Assembly (NCBI GenBank): GCA_963808965.1
Contig: CAWEHU010000011.1
Location: 62,001-126,000, forward strand
Direction: 5' to 3'
From: CAWEHU01 sp963808965
GTDB taxonomy: Bacteria; Pseudomonadota; Alphaproteobacteria; Acetobacterales; Acetobacteraceae
Length of the DNA: 64,000 bases
The notes under the pieces are model-generated. The model had not been told where the DNA came from. It saw nothing but the letters and a program-made list of their open reading frames with translations, and searched no databases. A program made the translations under genes and the position numbers. This document shows positions 54,133 to 62,629 of this stretch, one piece after another. Each line of letters begins with the position of its first letter. Positions within the stretch are counted from its first letter, which is position 1.

Positions 54133-54377
54133 CAGATAATTTCCTCCCCGCGAGGCGCGTCATCCTCGAGGACGTGTTCGCGAGCGGGTGTCATTCCGGC
54201 CAGCAGTTCGTCGAGCGTGAAGCGGCGGCGCGAGCGGCTGATGATGATGCGGCCATCATCGGACGCCTCCACGTCGACTCGCGCCCCTTCGGTGAGGCCC
54301 ACCCGTGCCGCGATATCGCGTGGCACCCGCAAGCCGAGACTGTTGCCCCATTTGGCGATCTGCACCTGGATCGGCAT
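54132..54377 (-). CDS. MazE/AbrB-type antitoxin
   Basis: An 81-residue antitoxin with an N-terminal AbrB/SpoVT swapped-hairpin DNA-binding domain (VQIAKWGNSLGLRVPRDIAA, then VGLTEGARVDVEAS). The C-terminal part, RRFTLDELLAGMTPAREH, is the segment that normally wraps the toxin. It probably autoregulates its own promoter just upstream. The ATG at 54377 starts the conserved domain; an earlier in-frame codon at 54386 is possible. The pair is complete and looks functional. Confidence 0.87.
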   Translation of the reverse strand: MPIQVQIAKWGNSLGLRVPRDIAARVGLTEGARVDVEASDDGRIIISRSRRRFTLDELLAGMTPAREHVLEDDAPRGEEII

Positions 54378-54561
54378 GGCTCCCATCCCGAGACGCTGTG
54401 TTTGGATTCTTGGATGTATATACCGGGGATAAACAGGAGGGGAAATAGCCCGATCTCACCCGGCCAGCGCGCGGATCGGGCTGCCCAGCGGCGAGCGCCA
54501 TGCCGGCGACGACCAAAAGCTACTCACGCCCGGTGCTCCGTATTTCCAGGGCTGAGACGGC

Positions 54562-54616
54562 TCGTCGCCCGCCACCTGCATCGGCAGCACCTCGGCGGCG
54601 GACTGCACCTCGAGCG
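54562..54616. repeat. Diverged duplicate of an internal aspS segment
   Basis: This stretch matches 53362-53416 of aspS with only a few mismatches; the core GCCACCTGCATCGGCAGCAC is identical. Read on the minus strand it still encodes LEVQSAAEVLPMQVAGDE, the same peptide as the AspRS anticodon-domain edge. No other aspS sequence surrounds it. It lies between the mazEF-type pair and a small exported-protein gene. Confidence 0.75.
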
Positions 54617-54700
54617 TCGCGACTGCCGCGGTCTCGCAACCTGCAAGGCCGGGACTGCGTTCGATCGCGGCAAGCCACGAAGACAATGGAGGGACGACCA

Positions 54701-55024
54701 ATGAAGGGGTTGACTGGCCCGATGGTGGGCTTCGCAGCGGCGCTGCTTCTCGTCTCGCCCGCCTTCGCGCAGCAGAGCGGCGGTGGCCAGGGCGGCACCA
54801 CGGGCAGCACCACGGGCCCGGCCGCGGGCAGCAATGTGACCCCCAGCACGGCGACACAGAAGCAGAATCCCGGTGCGCCGGCGGGCGCGGGCGCGCCGGG
54901 TGCGATGAACGCGCCGGCGGGAGCGCCGGGAGGGGCGACTGCGGGCGCCATGGGCGCGGGCGCGCCGGGCGTCGCGGCCAAGCCGGGCTCGGAGGCCGGA
55001 CCGGCGCAGAAAAAGCCCCAGTAG
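54701..55024 (+). CDS. Exported Gly/Ala/Pro-rich low-complexity protein
   Basis: A 107-residue protein with a clear signal peptide (GPMVGFAAALLLVSPAFAQQ, cleavage after AFA). The mature chain is built of Gly, Ala, Pro, Ser and Thr with repeats such as APGAMNAPAGAPGGA and ends in KKPQ. It should be disordered and periplasmic or secreted. The function is unknown. GGAGGG lies about 7 bases before the ATG. Two hairpins follow the stop, so it is likely a single-gene unit. Confidence 0.65.
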   Translation: MKGLTGPMVGFAAALLLVSPAFAQQSGGGQGGTTGSTTGPAAGSNVTPSTATQKQNPGAPAGAGAPGAMNAPAGAPGGATAGAMGAGAPGVAAKPGSEAGPAQKKPQ

Positions 55025-55044
55025 GAGAGCGAGCCGCGGGTCGG

Positions 55045-55065
55045 CCCCCGGCGGCGAGCCGGGGG
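55045..55065. terminator. GC-rich hairpin, 8-bp stem
   Basis: CCCCCGGC (55045-55052) pairs with GCCGGGGG (55058-55065) around the loop GGCGA, 20 bases after the stop of the exported low-complexity protein. No T-run follows, so it is terminator-like rather than a canonical intrinsic terminator. Confidence 0.6.
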
Positions 55066-55080
55066 ATCGGAAGCGGGCCG

Positions 55081-55104
55081 GCCGCGATCGCGCCCGATCG
55101 CGGC
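55081..55104. terminator. GC-rich hairpin, 10-bp stem
   Basis: GCCGCGATCG (55081-55090) pairs perfectly with CGATCGCGGC (55095-55104) around the loop CGCC. It lies between convergent genes, next to the hairpin at 55045, and can serve the minus-strand sorbosone-dehydrogenase-like gene whose stop is at 55167. Confidence 0.6.
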
Positions 55105-55166
55105 GAACGTTCCCAACCCGAAACTTACTGCTCCCGCTCTGGAGAAATTTCGCCGCCCTGGGCAGC

Positions 55167-56512
55167 TCAGCGTCGGGCGATGCTCGGAGTTCCCGGAGCC
55201 GCGGTCACCCGCCACACGCGGTTGCCGACGTCGTCGGCGATCAGCAGCGCGCCTGCGCGGTCTACCGCGACTCCGACCGGGCGGCCGCGCGCGTTGCCGT
55301 CCGGGTCGAGGAACCCGGTGAGCACGTCCACCGGATCGCCCGCCGGCCGGCCGCCGGCGAAGGGGACGAAGATGACCTTGTAGCCGCTCGGCGGCCTCCG
55401 GTTCCAAGAGCCGTGCTGACCGACGAAAGCGCCGGACGCGAACGGCTCCGGGAGCGCTCCGGGCTTGGCGAAGGCGAGGCCGAGCGAGGCGGTATGCGCC
55501 CCGAGGGCGTAATCGGGCGGGATCGCCTGAGCGACCAGAATCCGGCCGCTCAGGCTTCACGCGCGGATCGACATGCTGCCCGAAGTAGCTGTAAGGCCAG
55601 CCGTAAAATCCCCCGTCTCTCACCGCCGTCATGTAATCGGGGACGAGATCGCTGCCGATTTCGTCCCGCTCGTTCACCGCCGTCCAAAGCGCGCCGGTCA
55701 CCGGCTCCCAGGCAAGGCCGACTGGGTTGCGCAGGCCCGACGCGAAGATCCGGTGCCGGCCGGTCACCGGATCGACCTCCCAGATCGCGGCCCGGCCCGC
55801 CTCCACCTCAATGCCGTTCTCGCCGGCATTGCTATTCGACCCGATCGTCACGTAGAGCCGCGAGCCATCCGGGCTCGCGATGACGTTCTTGGTCCAGTGG
55901 TGATTGATCGGCCCCGCCGGCAGGTCGACCACCTTGACGCCGGGTGCGGTGATTTGCAGTCTGCCCCGGCTCATACGGAAACCGCATGAGAGCGTCGGTG
56001 TTCGCGACGTAGAGATCGTTGCCGATCAGCGCCATGCCGAACGGAGAGTTCAGCCCCTCGAGAAAGACCGAGCGCGTTCGCGCGGCACCCTCGCGGTCGG
56101 CATCGCGCAGCAGCGTGATCCGGTTGGCGCTCGGCGAAGCGGCCCCAGCGCGCCGCATCACGAGCCCGGTAATCCAGCCTTTTATTCCCCTGCGGTCTTC
56201 TGGCTTGGGCGGAGCATTCGTTTCCGCGACCAGCACGTCGCCGTTGGGCAGCACATAGAGCCAGCGCGGATGATCGAGGCCTTCGGCGAACGCGGCGACC
56301 TTGAGGCCGGGCGCGGCGATCGGAGCCGCTCCCGCGGGCCAGCCCGTGCCCGGCGCGATGTCCACCGTGGGAAAGAGCGTCTGGTGCGGCGGCGGCAGGG
56401 TCGGGTGCGGTCCGAACCCGGCGGAAACCGGAAGCTGCGCGCGATCGCCGCACGCGCCCAGCCCGGCGAGCGCCGCCGCAAGCAGGATGGCGGCCACCGG
56501 GGAATTACGCAT
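55167..56512 (-). CDS. PQQ-dependent sugar/sorbosone dehydrogenase-like lipoprotein (two frameshifts)
   Basis: A six-bladed beta-propeller of the soluble glucose/L-sorbosone dehydrogenase family, which oxidises sugars or aldoses in the periplasm with PQQ. The signal peptide ends in a lipobox (GLGAC), so it is membrane-anchored. Frame 1 has DHPRWLYVLPNGDVLVAETN and LNSPFGMALIGNDLYVANTD. Frame 2 (break near 55960-55972) has VIASPDGSRLYVTIGSNSN, ASGLRNPVGLAWEP and DGGFYGWPYSYFGQH. Frame 3 (break near 55540) has SGAFVGQHGSWNRRPPSGY and ends VWRVTAAPGTPSIARR. The joined length is about 448 residues, as expected. The gene is monocistronic, with tRNA-Gln upstream. Confidence 0.87.
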
Positions 56513-56537
56513 GACACGTGGCGTTTCGCTCGGGCCT

Positions 56538-56611
56538 TGGCTGGGGGCCGTGGATTCGAACCACGATTGACGGAGTCAAAGTCCGCTGTCCTGCCATTAG
56601 ACGAGCCCCCA
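56538..56611 (-). tRNA. tRNA-Gln(TTG)
   Basis: A 74-base tRNA with encoded CCA. The acceptor stem TGGGGGC/GCCCCCA has the U1-A72 pair typical of glutamine tRNAs, and G is the discriminator. The anticodon arm GCGGA-CTTTGAC-TCCGT gives anticodon TTG (Gln CAA). The T-arm is CGTGGTTCGAATCCACG. Confidence 0.95.
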
Positions 56612-56733
56612 TCGGCCCACGCCTGCCCACCCGAGCCGGACGCTAGTCGGTTGGGAAACATTACAGCAAGCCCGCACCTCTACCACGCGCCACCGCACTT
56701 CCGAACCGGTCGGACCGCGTGTAAAGGCGTCCG

Positions 56734-57915
56734 ATGGCACCCGCGCCCCGTCCCGGCTTCCCCGCGCCTCGCCTTATCGCTACGACGGCCGCCCTCGACG
56801 AATTATGCCTTCGCCTGCGCCGGGAAGCGTTCGTCACCGTCGATACCGAGTTCATGCGCGAGCGCACCTATTGGCCCGAACTCTGCGTCGTGCAGCTCGG
56901 CGGAGCGGCGGAGGTGGCGGTGGTGGACGCGCTGGCCCCGGGATTGGACCTCGCCCCCCTGCGCGGCCTACTCGCGGACGAAGCGGTCGTGAAGGTGTTC
57001 CACGCGGCCCGGCAGGACATCGAGATCTTCGTGCTGAAATTCGGCGACGTGCCGAAGCCGCTGTTCGATACCCAGGTCGCCGCCATGGTGGCCGGGTTCG
57101 GCGACCAGGTGGGCTACGACGCGCTGGTCTCGGCACTCACCAGCGGCTCGATCGACAAGGCGCACCGGTTCAGCGACTGGTCGGCCCGGCCGCTCTCGGC
57201 CGCGCAGATCGCTTACGCCGCGGCCGACGTGACTTGGCTACGGATGGTGTACGAGAAGCTGCGGCAGCGGCTGGAGCAAGACGGCCGGCTCGAATGGGTC
57301 GCCGAGGAGATGGCGGTTCTCGCCGATCCCGCGACGTATCGGCCCGACCCGGAAGCGATGTGGGAACGGCTGCGTCCGCGCACCGGGAATCGCCGGCTGC
57401 TCGGCGTGCTGCGGGCGGTTGCCGCCTGGCGGGAGCGCGAGGCGCAGCGAGTGAATATCCCGCGCCAGCGCTTGCTCAAGGACGAGGCGCTGCTGGAGAT
57501 CGCCGCCACCGCCCCGGACACGGCGGAGGCGCTCGGCCGCGCGCGGGGCGTGACGCGCGGCTTCGCGGAGGGCAAGACCGGGGCTTCGCTACTCGCCGCG
57601 ATTGCCGTGGCCAAGGCGCTGCCGGAGAGCGCGCTGCCGGAAGCGCCTCGCGGCAAGGACGGCCCGCGCCCCTCGCCCGCGCTCGTCTCGCTGCTGAAGG
57701 TGTTACTGGCCGCCAAATGCGAGCAGCACCACGTGGCGCCCAAGCTGGTCGCCGGCTCCGACGACATCGACCGGCTCGCGACCGAGGACGAGCCCCCCAT
57801 CGCCGCCCTGCACGGCTGGCGACGGGAGGTGTTCGGCGAGGACGCGCTCGCGCTCAAGGCCGGGCGCGTCTCCCTCGGCGTCGACGGCCGGCGGGTGAAG
57901 CTGCTGGCGAGTTAG
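56734..57915 (+). CDS. rnd: Ribonuclease D
   Basis: A 393-residue DEDDy 3'-5' exoribonuclease that trims tRNA and other stable RNA ends. Exo I is VTVDTEFMRERTYWPELCVV (Asp, Glu), Exo II is in VVKVFHAARQDIEIF, and Exo III is YAAADVTWLRMVYEKL with the catalytic Tyr. HRDC-type domains follow (VNIPRQRLLKDEALLEIAA). aspS and rnd are often neighbours in alphaproteobacteria; here a toxin-antitoxin pair and a sugar dehydrogenase-like gene separate them. The ATG at 56734 precedes the domain by about 33 residues, normal for the lineage. Confidence 0.95.
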   Translation: MAPAPRPGFPAPRLIATTAALDELCLRLRREAFVTVDTEFMRERTYWPELCVVQLGGAAEVAVVDALAPGLDLAPLRGLLADEAVVKVFHAARQDIEIFVLKFGDVPKPLFDTQVAAMVAGFGDQVGYDALVSALTSGSIDKAHRFSDWSARPLSAAQIAYAAADVTWLRMVYEKLRQRLEQDGRLEWVAEEMAVLADPATYRPDPEAMWERLRPRTGNRRLLGVLRAVAAWREREAQRVNIPRQRLLKDEALLEIAATAPDTAEALGRARGVTRGFAEGKTGASLLAAIAVAKALPESALPEAPRGKDGPRPSPALVSLLKVLLAAKCEQHHVAPKLVAGSDDIDRLATEDEPPIAALHGWRREVFGEDALALKAGRVSLGVDGRRVKLLAS

Positions 57916-57931
57916 GCGCCACTCCACGCCA

Positions 57932-58063
57932 TCAGCCGGTCCGATCGTCGACCAGCGACCGCAGCCTGGTTAGGGCTGGGGTGCAGCCGCTCGCGACATG
58001 GCTCAGAGCCAGCAGTTCGTAGAGCGTGAAAATCACCAGGAATGCTACTATCGTGCGATACAT
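57932..58063 (-). CDS. Small single-helix protein
   Basis: A 43-residue protein: YRTIVAFLVIFTLYELLALS is a membrane helix or signal peptide and the remainder is short and polar (one Cys in ASGCTP). AAAGGAGGACGACCC gives a very strong ribosome site before the ATG at 58063, which is the main reason to believe it is translated. No family is recognised. It converges on rnd with 16 bases between stops. Confidence 0.5.
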   Translation of the reverse strand: MYRTIVAFLVIFTLYELLALSHVASGCTPALTRLRSLVDDRTG

Positions 58064-58107
58064 GGGTCGTCCTCCTTTCGGTTGTTGAAACTGCACGCGG
58101 TCGCATT

Positions 58108-58407
58108 TCAATGCAATCGCGCAATCACCCGGCTCGCGAGGTCGGCCGAAGCTTCCCACTGGCGACTGGCCAAAAATGCGGTCGGGGAGAGGCTTTCTGG
58201 CTGCTCGTCCCGCTCTTTTTCCCAGATTGGTCGCAGCTCGACATAACCGTCGCGGAGCCAGTTCTCGCCTTGCTTCTGGAGGGCGATAGCGCGCTCCCGT
58301 TCGCCGGAAGAAGCGCCGATCGCCTGCATACGGTCTGCGGCTGCGAGCGCAACGACCCCTGCAACAACCTTCCATCGGCAAAACGCTTTCCTGTAATCGT
58401 AATTCAC
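58108..58407 (-). CDS. Possible small exported or degraded protein
   Basis: A 99-codon frame whose composition is protein-like: KVVAGVVALAAADRMQAIG could be a signal or membrane segment, and the rest is a charged helix (ERERAIALQKQGENWLRDGY, PIWEKERDEQPESLSPTAF). The start has no good ribosome site. It may be the tail of a larger decayed gene whose other fragments lie in 58420-58950 on the same strand. The function is unknown. Confidence 0.4.
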   Translation of the reverse strand: MNYDYRKAFCRWKVVAGVVALAAADRMQAIGASSGERERAIALQKQGENWLRDGYVELRPIWEKERDEQPESLSPTAFLASRQWEASADLASRVIARLH

Positions 58408-59891
58408 TCAACACGGCGAGATTGTCAGGAAGGCATCGATGTTTTGATGGGTCAGGAACTCGGCACGATCTCCAAGCCTCACAAGCCTTCGAAACTGGTA
58501 TTTCCGGAACGAAGTTCAGTTCCGTCCGCAGCGAGTTGATCTCCGTCCCGAGCAGGAGGAAAGCAATCCGTCGCTTCGCTCGACAACAGAATCTGCCCGT
58601 TTGCCAGGCTTTGCAAGCGTCTGGAATATCCACTAGCAGGATGGAATTGCGAGCCGACTTGTAATACTTTGTCAACTCTGCCTGGTACATCTCCAGCACG
58701 TCTCGAAAGGACGCGCGCCTGTTTGTGCGTCATGTTGCCAAGTATCGCCTGAAGTTTCCGCGAGAATTCGGACCTTACGAATCCACGGCCGGCATCGATT
58801 TCGATGCGTCAAAGCTTGGGGTGGCGCTTTCTGGCTGTCAAGCTTTTCTTGGCCGGCGATCCATTCGGCAAGAACGTTCACAGCTTCATCCGGAGCGCCG
58901 TGAGCGATCAGCAGATCGGCCAGCGCGAGATCCGTGTAAGGTTCATTGGAGGGGACCGAACTGGGAGGTCAGTTCTTTTTGTCCAAAAGCGCTGGGATCG
59001 CAGGGGCCATCGCCTCTCTGCACCCCAGAGTTTTTTGTCGTCGCTTATTATGGTCGGCCTTTATTCATGCCAACATCGAATTGGCGATCCTCGCTGCCAA
59101 AGAATAGCTGCTCTGGCTGCTTGCCGGAGTATGCGCTCAAGACACGAGACTGTCTCTTGCTTCCTGTGCATCGCGAAAAAGCGGACGATAGTGGGCTTGA
59201 TATCGATAAGCAGCAGTTGCGAGATCGCGTATGATCTTGTTGTAATGAACAAGGCAGTTTCCAGCAGTTCTCTGACGGGCGCAAGCAAGGTTTCTGCCTT
59301 GCCGACGAGGGTTGTTGTTGATGCCTCGAATTCAGGATCGATCCTAAGAATGTATTTTCGCGATGGTCAACGTGGTCTTGGTGGATCTGTTAACGCTCTG
59401 GCTTTTCCGGCAGATTCTGCACGAAAATCGGCTTTAAGCGCCTGTATTCCCGGTGTGGGATCGGTCACTCTCGCGATGGAGAGCGAGGGCGAGCCCGTTG
59501 CTTGGCCGCGCTGCTGAATTGGACCCAGGCGTGCCTTGAGCCGCCAGCGAAGCCTCGACCGAGATCTCCGCGACCGAAATCTTGAGAGTTGACAGCCCGC
59601 TATCGCGCAGCAGCCCGGCTATTTCGCGTTGATACAAAGGCAAGACTGTAGGCGATGCTCAGGATGAGCCAGCGCGAGCGCGCCATAGAAGCGCGGTTTC
59701 GGGTCCATGCTCCGCCTAAAAAGACCCAATACGAGTTTTCGCGGCGAACGCCCCAAAGGCAGCCCCGATAAGGGCGATCAGGATGGCTCCAGCATCGAGT
59801 TCGCTAAGATTCGTCCACGATATCTCTTTTGCGCACGCCCAGACATTTGTTGGGCATACCGCAGGCATTCTCGTCTGTTTGCAGCCGCGCC
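58408..59891 (-). pseudogene. Degraded, lower-GC tract with minus-strand coding remnants
   Basis: No intact gene was found in this 1.5 kb. On the minus strand several short frames read like protein but switch frame or stop: LADLLIAHGAPDEAVNVLAE (about 58870-58945, helical-repeat-like), YQAELTKYYKSARNSILLVD (about 58640-58695), and LETALFITTRSYAISQLLLI with VRFFAMHRKQETVSC (about 59100-59300). These may be pieces of one or two decayed genes, possibly including a TPR-like protein. GC is visibly below the rest of the window. No transposase or terminal inverted repeat was seen, so how it arose is unclear. Confidence 0.4.
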
Positions 59892-60083
59892 TCACCGCCT
59901 CGAAGTAGACGGCCATTCGGACGCCAGAACCAGCAATACGGTGACAGCGATTGAAGTGGCAACCCAGGGAAACCACGGCGCCTGGCGGCCGCGAATTCTG
60001 GCCGCACGCCGGTAGTCGAGACTCACCCATAAGGCCATCGAGGCGAGTGCAGCGATGGTAAACAGGACCCGAATCGGGAACAT
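59892..60083 (-). CDS. Small two-helix membrane protein
   Basis: A 63-residue frame with two hydrophobic helices (RVLFTIAALASMALWVSLDY and PWFPWVATSIAVTVLLVLAS) joined by a basic loop (RRAARIRGRQ). AGGA lies 7 bases before the ATG at 60083. The pattern is a plausible small inner-membrane protein, but no family is recognised. It borders the degraded tract, so it may also be a remnant. Confidence 0.45.
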   Translation of the reverse strand: MFPIRVLFTIAALASMALWVSLDYRRAARIRGRQAPWFPWVATSIAVTVLLVLASEWPSTSRR

Positions 60084-60260
60084 GTCATGATCCTAAGGCG
60101 GAAATCTCCTCAATCCTGAGCGTAAGCAATCTGCGATTGCGTGCTGTGAGCTACCTCACACCTCACGGAATTTGCCGACCAACTTCGCAACAATTCGGAG
60201 ACACGCCCGAAACACGCGCTCACCAGATCACCGGCAGGCTCCGCTGCAAGGAGGTGAAAG

Positions 60261-60617
60261 ATGCTCCGAAAGAGTGCTCTCCCACGACAGAAGGCACTGT
60301 TGCTCGCAATCGGCTGCGCCCTCGCCATCCCGCTTTTTGCCCCCAGTCCCGCGCAGGCCTGGTGGGTGCGTGGCGGTTGGGGATGGCGTCCGGGGTTCGC
60401 CGTCGGCGTCGTCGTCGCCGCCGGTCGTCGTGGGTCCGCCCGTGGTCTACGCACCGCCGCCGGTCGCCTACGTACCGCCGCCCGTGGTGGCCGACCCCTA
60501 CCGCCGCCATTGGGTTCCTGCCCATTACAACTGGCGTGGCTTCTGGGTACCCGGGCACTGGGCATGACCGAGCGGACGAATTGGCGGGGCACCTGGGTCC
60601 CGGGCCACTGGACCTGA
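60261..60617 (+). CDS. Exported protein with WVPGHW motifs (frameshifted)
   Basis: The signal peptide (LLLAIGCALAIPLFAPSPAQA) and the first mature residues (WWVRGGWGWRPGFAVGVVV) are in the first frame. At about 60410-60425 coding appears to move to another frame: PPVVVGPPVVYAPPPVAYVP, then HWVPAHYNWRGFWVPGHWA with a stop at 60567. The first frame meanwhile stays open and ends at 60617 with NWRGTWVPGHWT, a second copy of the same motif. So either one frameshifted protein stops at 60567 or a further break joins both motifs. WVPGHW-type proteins are small exported proteins of unknown role. AAGGAGGTGAAAG gives a strong ribosome site. Confidence 0.65.
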   Translation: MLRKSALPRQKALLLAIGCALAIPLFAPSPAQAWWVRGGWGWRPGFAVGVVVAAGRRGSARGLRTAAGRLRTAARGGRPLPPPLGSCPLQLAWLLGTRALGMTERTNWRGTWVPGHWT

Positions 60618-60715
60618 GGCGCGCTCGCGGCTGAAACGCGCCCCTCCGGCAGAGATCGGTTTCCCTCACTGGCGTTTTGTTCCAGGATTTGCCCGATCCA
60701 GGGGAGGACGCCCGC

Positions 60716-62629
60716 ATGGCGGAGGGGACTCTGGCACCAGGAACCCTGCACAGGGCTCCGCGCGTGGCCACGATGACGCTGACGGCGCTCGGCATTGTCT
60801 ACGGGGACATCGGGACCAGCCCCCTTTACGCATTGAAGCAAGCCGCCAGTTCGGGAGGGCCGCTCTCCCACGCTACCATTCTCGGCATCGTCTCCCTGAT
60901 CTTCTGGGCGCTGATTCTGGTCGTGTCGCTCAAATACGCGATCTTGATCCTGCGCGCCGACAATCACGGGGAAGGCGGGATCGTCGCGATGCTGGCGCTG
61001 CTCGATGCACGTCATGCCCCGGCGGGAAGCTGGCGAGCCTCGCTCCTCATCGTCGGGCTCATCGGCGCCGCGCTGCTCTATGGCGACGGGGTGATCACGC
61101 CGGCGATTTCGGTGCTCAGCGCGGTCGAGGGTCTCAAGCTCGACGCGCCGCAACTCACGCATCTCGTGATTCCGATCACGGTCGTGATCCTGATCGGCCT
61201 CTTCATGGTCCAGCGGCACGGCACCGAGTTCATCGGCTCGATCTTCGGCCCGGTGATGATGGCCTGGTTCGCGGTCATCGCGATCATGGGCATTGGCGGG
61301 ATCGTGCGCGCGCCTGCGATCCTCGCCGCGCTCAATCCGCTGAGCGCCGTCACCTACCTGCTTCATGCCGGACCGGGCATCAGTTTCGCGGTGTTGGGAG
61401 CGGCATTTCTCGCCGTGACCGGGGGCGAAGCGATGTATGCGGATATGGGCCATTTCGGCCGCCGCCCGATCCGCCTCGGCTGGTTCTCGATCGTGCTGCC
61501 CGCGCTAACCCTCAACTATTTCGGCCAGGGTGCGCTGCTACTCACGGATCCCACAGCCGTCGAAAATCCCTTCTATCTTCTCGCGCCCCGCTGGGCCCAT
61601 TACCCGCTGGTCGTCTTCGCGACGCTGGCCACGATCATCGCCTCCCAGGCCATCATCTCCGGCGCCTACTCGCTGACGCAGCAGGCCATGCAGCTCGGCT
61701 TCCTGCCGCGCATGCGCGTGCTTCACACCTCGGGGCACGAGAAAGGCCAGATCTACATGCCGGTCGTGAACTGGGCGCTTGCGATCGGCACGATCGGCGC
61801 CGTGATCGGTTTCGAATCGTCGGACGCGCTCGGGGGGGCGTACGGCATCGCGGTCTCGATGCTGATGGCGATTACCACGGTACTGGCGGCTCTCATCGCG
61901 ATGAAATGGGGCTATAGCCCGCTCGCGGTGGCCGCCGCGAATGGGTTCTTCCTCATTATCGACCTCATCTTCGTCGCCGCCAACGCGACCAAACTGATTG
62001 AAGGCGGCTGGTTCCCGCTCCTGCTCGCCGCGATCGTCGCATTCCTGATGCTGACCTGGCGAACCGGGTGGCACCTGCTCGAACGCCAGCGTTCCAGCAT
62101 GCGGCAGGACGAGACCGAATTCGTGGACTGGGTGCTCAAGCACCCGCCCATTCGCATTCCGGGCGCAGCCGCGATCTTCACGGCCGCGACCAGTGGCATC
62201 CCGCTTGGCCTTACCCACAGCCTCCGCCACAATCGGGTGCTGCACGAGCGGTTACTGCTCGTCTCCACTGTCAACAAGGACGTGCCGCACGTCGATCCGG
62301 ACAAGCGCGTCAAGCTCATCCCGATCGGCGTCGGCATCACCCGCGTTCTGCTCTATTTCGGGTTCATGGAAAGCCCCAACGTGATGGAAGGGCTCCGGAT
62401 CGCCTGCACAGACCCCGAACTGAGAGGCATAGATCCCGACCAGATCACTTACTACTCAAGGCGAGTCATGGTGATCCCGGGACACAAGGTTTCCGGCATG
62501 TCAGCGTGGAGAAAGTCGATCTTCTCGGCGATGCACCTCAACGCCAATCTTCCCGCCGCTTATTTCGGCGTGCCGCCCTCGCAAGTCGTGGAAGTCGGGC
62601 TCGAGGTGGAGATTCGAGTTCGAACTTAG
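60716..62629 (+). CDS. kup: Low-affinity potassium uptake protein Kup
   Basis: A 637-residue KUP/HAK/KT-family K+:H+ symporter. The diagnostic N-terminal sequence is ALGIVYGDIGTSPLYALKQA, followed by about 12 membrane segments with GGIVAMLALLDAR, GDGVITPAISVLSAVEGLK and GGEAMYADMGHFGRRPIRLG. A cytoplasmic C-terminal domain ends the protein (HLNANLPAAYFGVPPSQVVE). Kup takes up potassium under acid or high-osmolarity conditions. GGGGAGGA lies just before the ATG at 60716. Its stop overlaps that of the convergent dehalogenase gene by four bases. Confidence 0.96.
   Translation: MAEGTLAPGTLHRAPRVATMTLTALGIVYGDIGTSPLYALKQAASSGGPLSHATILGIVSLIFWALILVVSLKYAILILRADNHGEGGIVAMLALLDARHAPAGSWRASLLIVGLIGAALLYGDGVITPAISVLSAVEGLKLDAPQLTHLVIPITVVILIGLFMVQRHGTEFIGSIFGPVMMAWFAVIAIMGIGGIVRAPAILAALNPLSAVTYLLHAGPGISFAVLGAAFLAVTGGEAMYADMGHFGRRPIRLGWFSIVLPALTLNYFGQGALLLTDPTAVENPFYLLAPRWAHYPLVVFATLATIIASQAIISGAYSLTQQAMQLGFLPRMRVLHTSGHEKGQIYMPVVNWALAIGTIGAVIGFESSDALGGAYGIAVSMLMAITTVLAALIAMKWGYSPLAVAAANGFFLIIDLIFVAANATKLIEGGWFPLLLAAIVAFLMLTWRTGWHLLERQRSSMRQDETEFVDWVLKHPPIRIPGAAAIFTAATSGIPLGLTHSLRHNRVLHERLLLVSTVNKDVPHVDPDKRVKLIPIGVGITRVLLYFGFMESPNVMEGLRIACTDPELRGIDPDQITYYSRRVMVIPGHKVSGMSAWRKSIFSAMHLNANLPAAYFGVPPSQVVEVGLEVEIRVRT

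Noticed and set aside
60110..61453. A 447-codon minus-strand open frame.
   Set aside because: It is antisense to kup and the WVPGHW gene and shows no protein-family signal.
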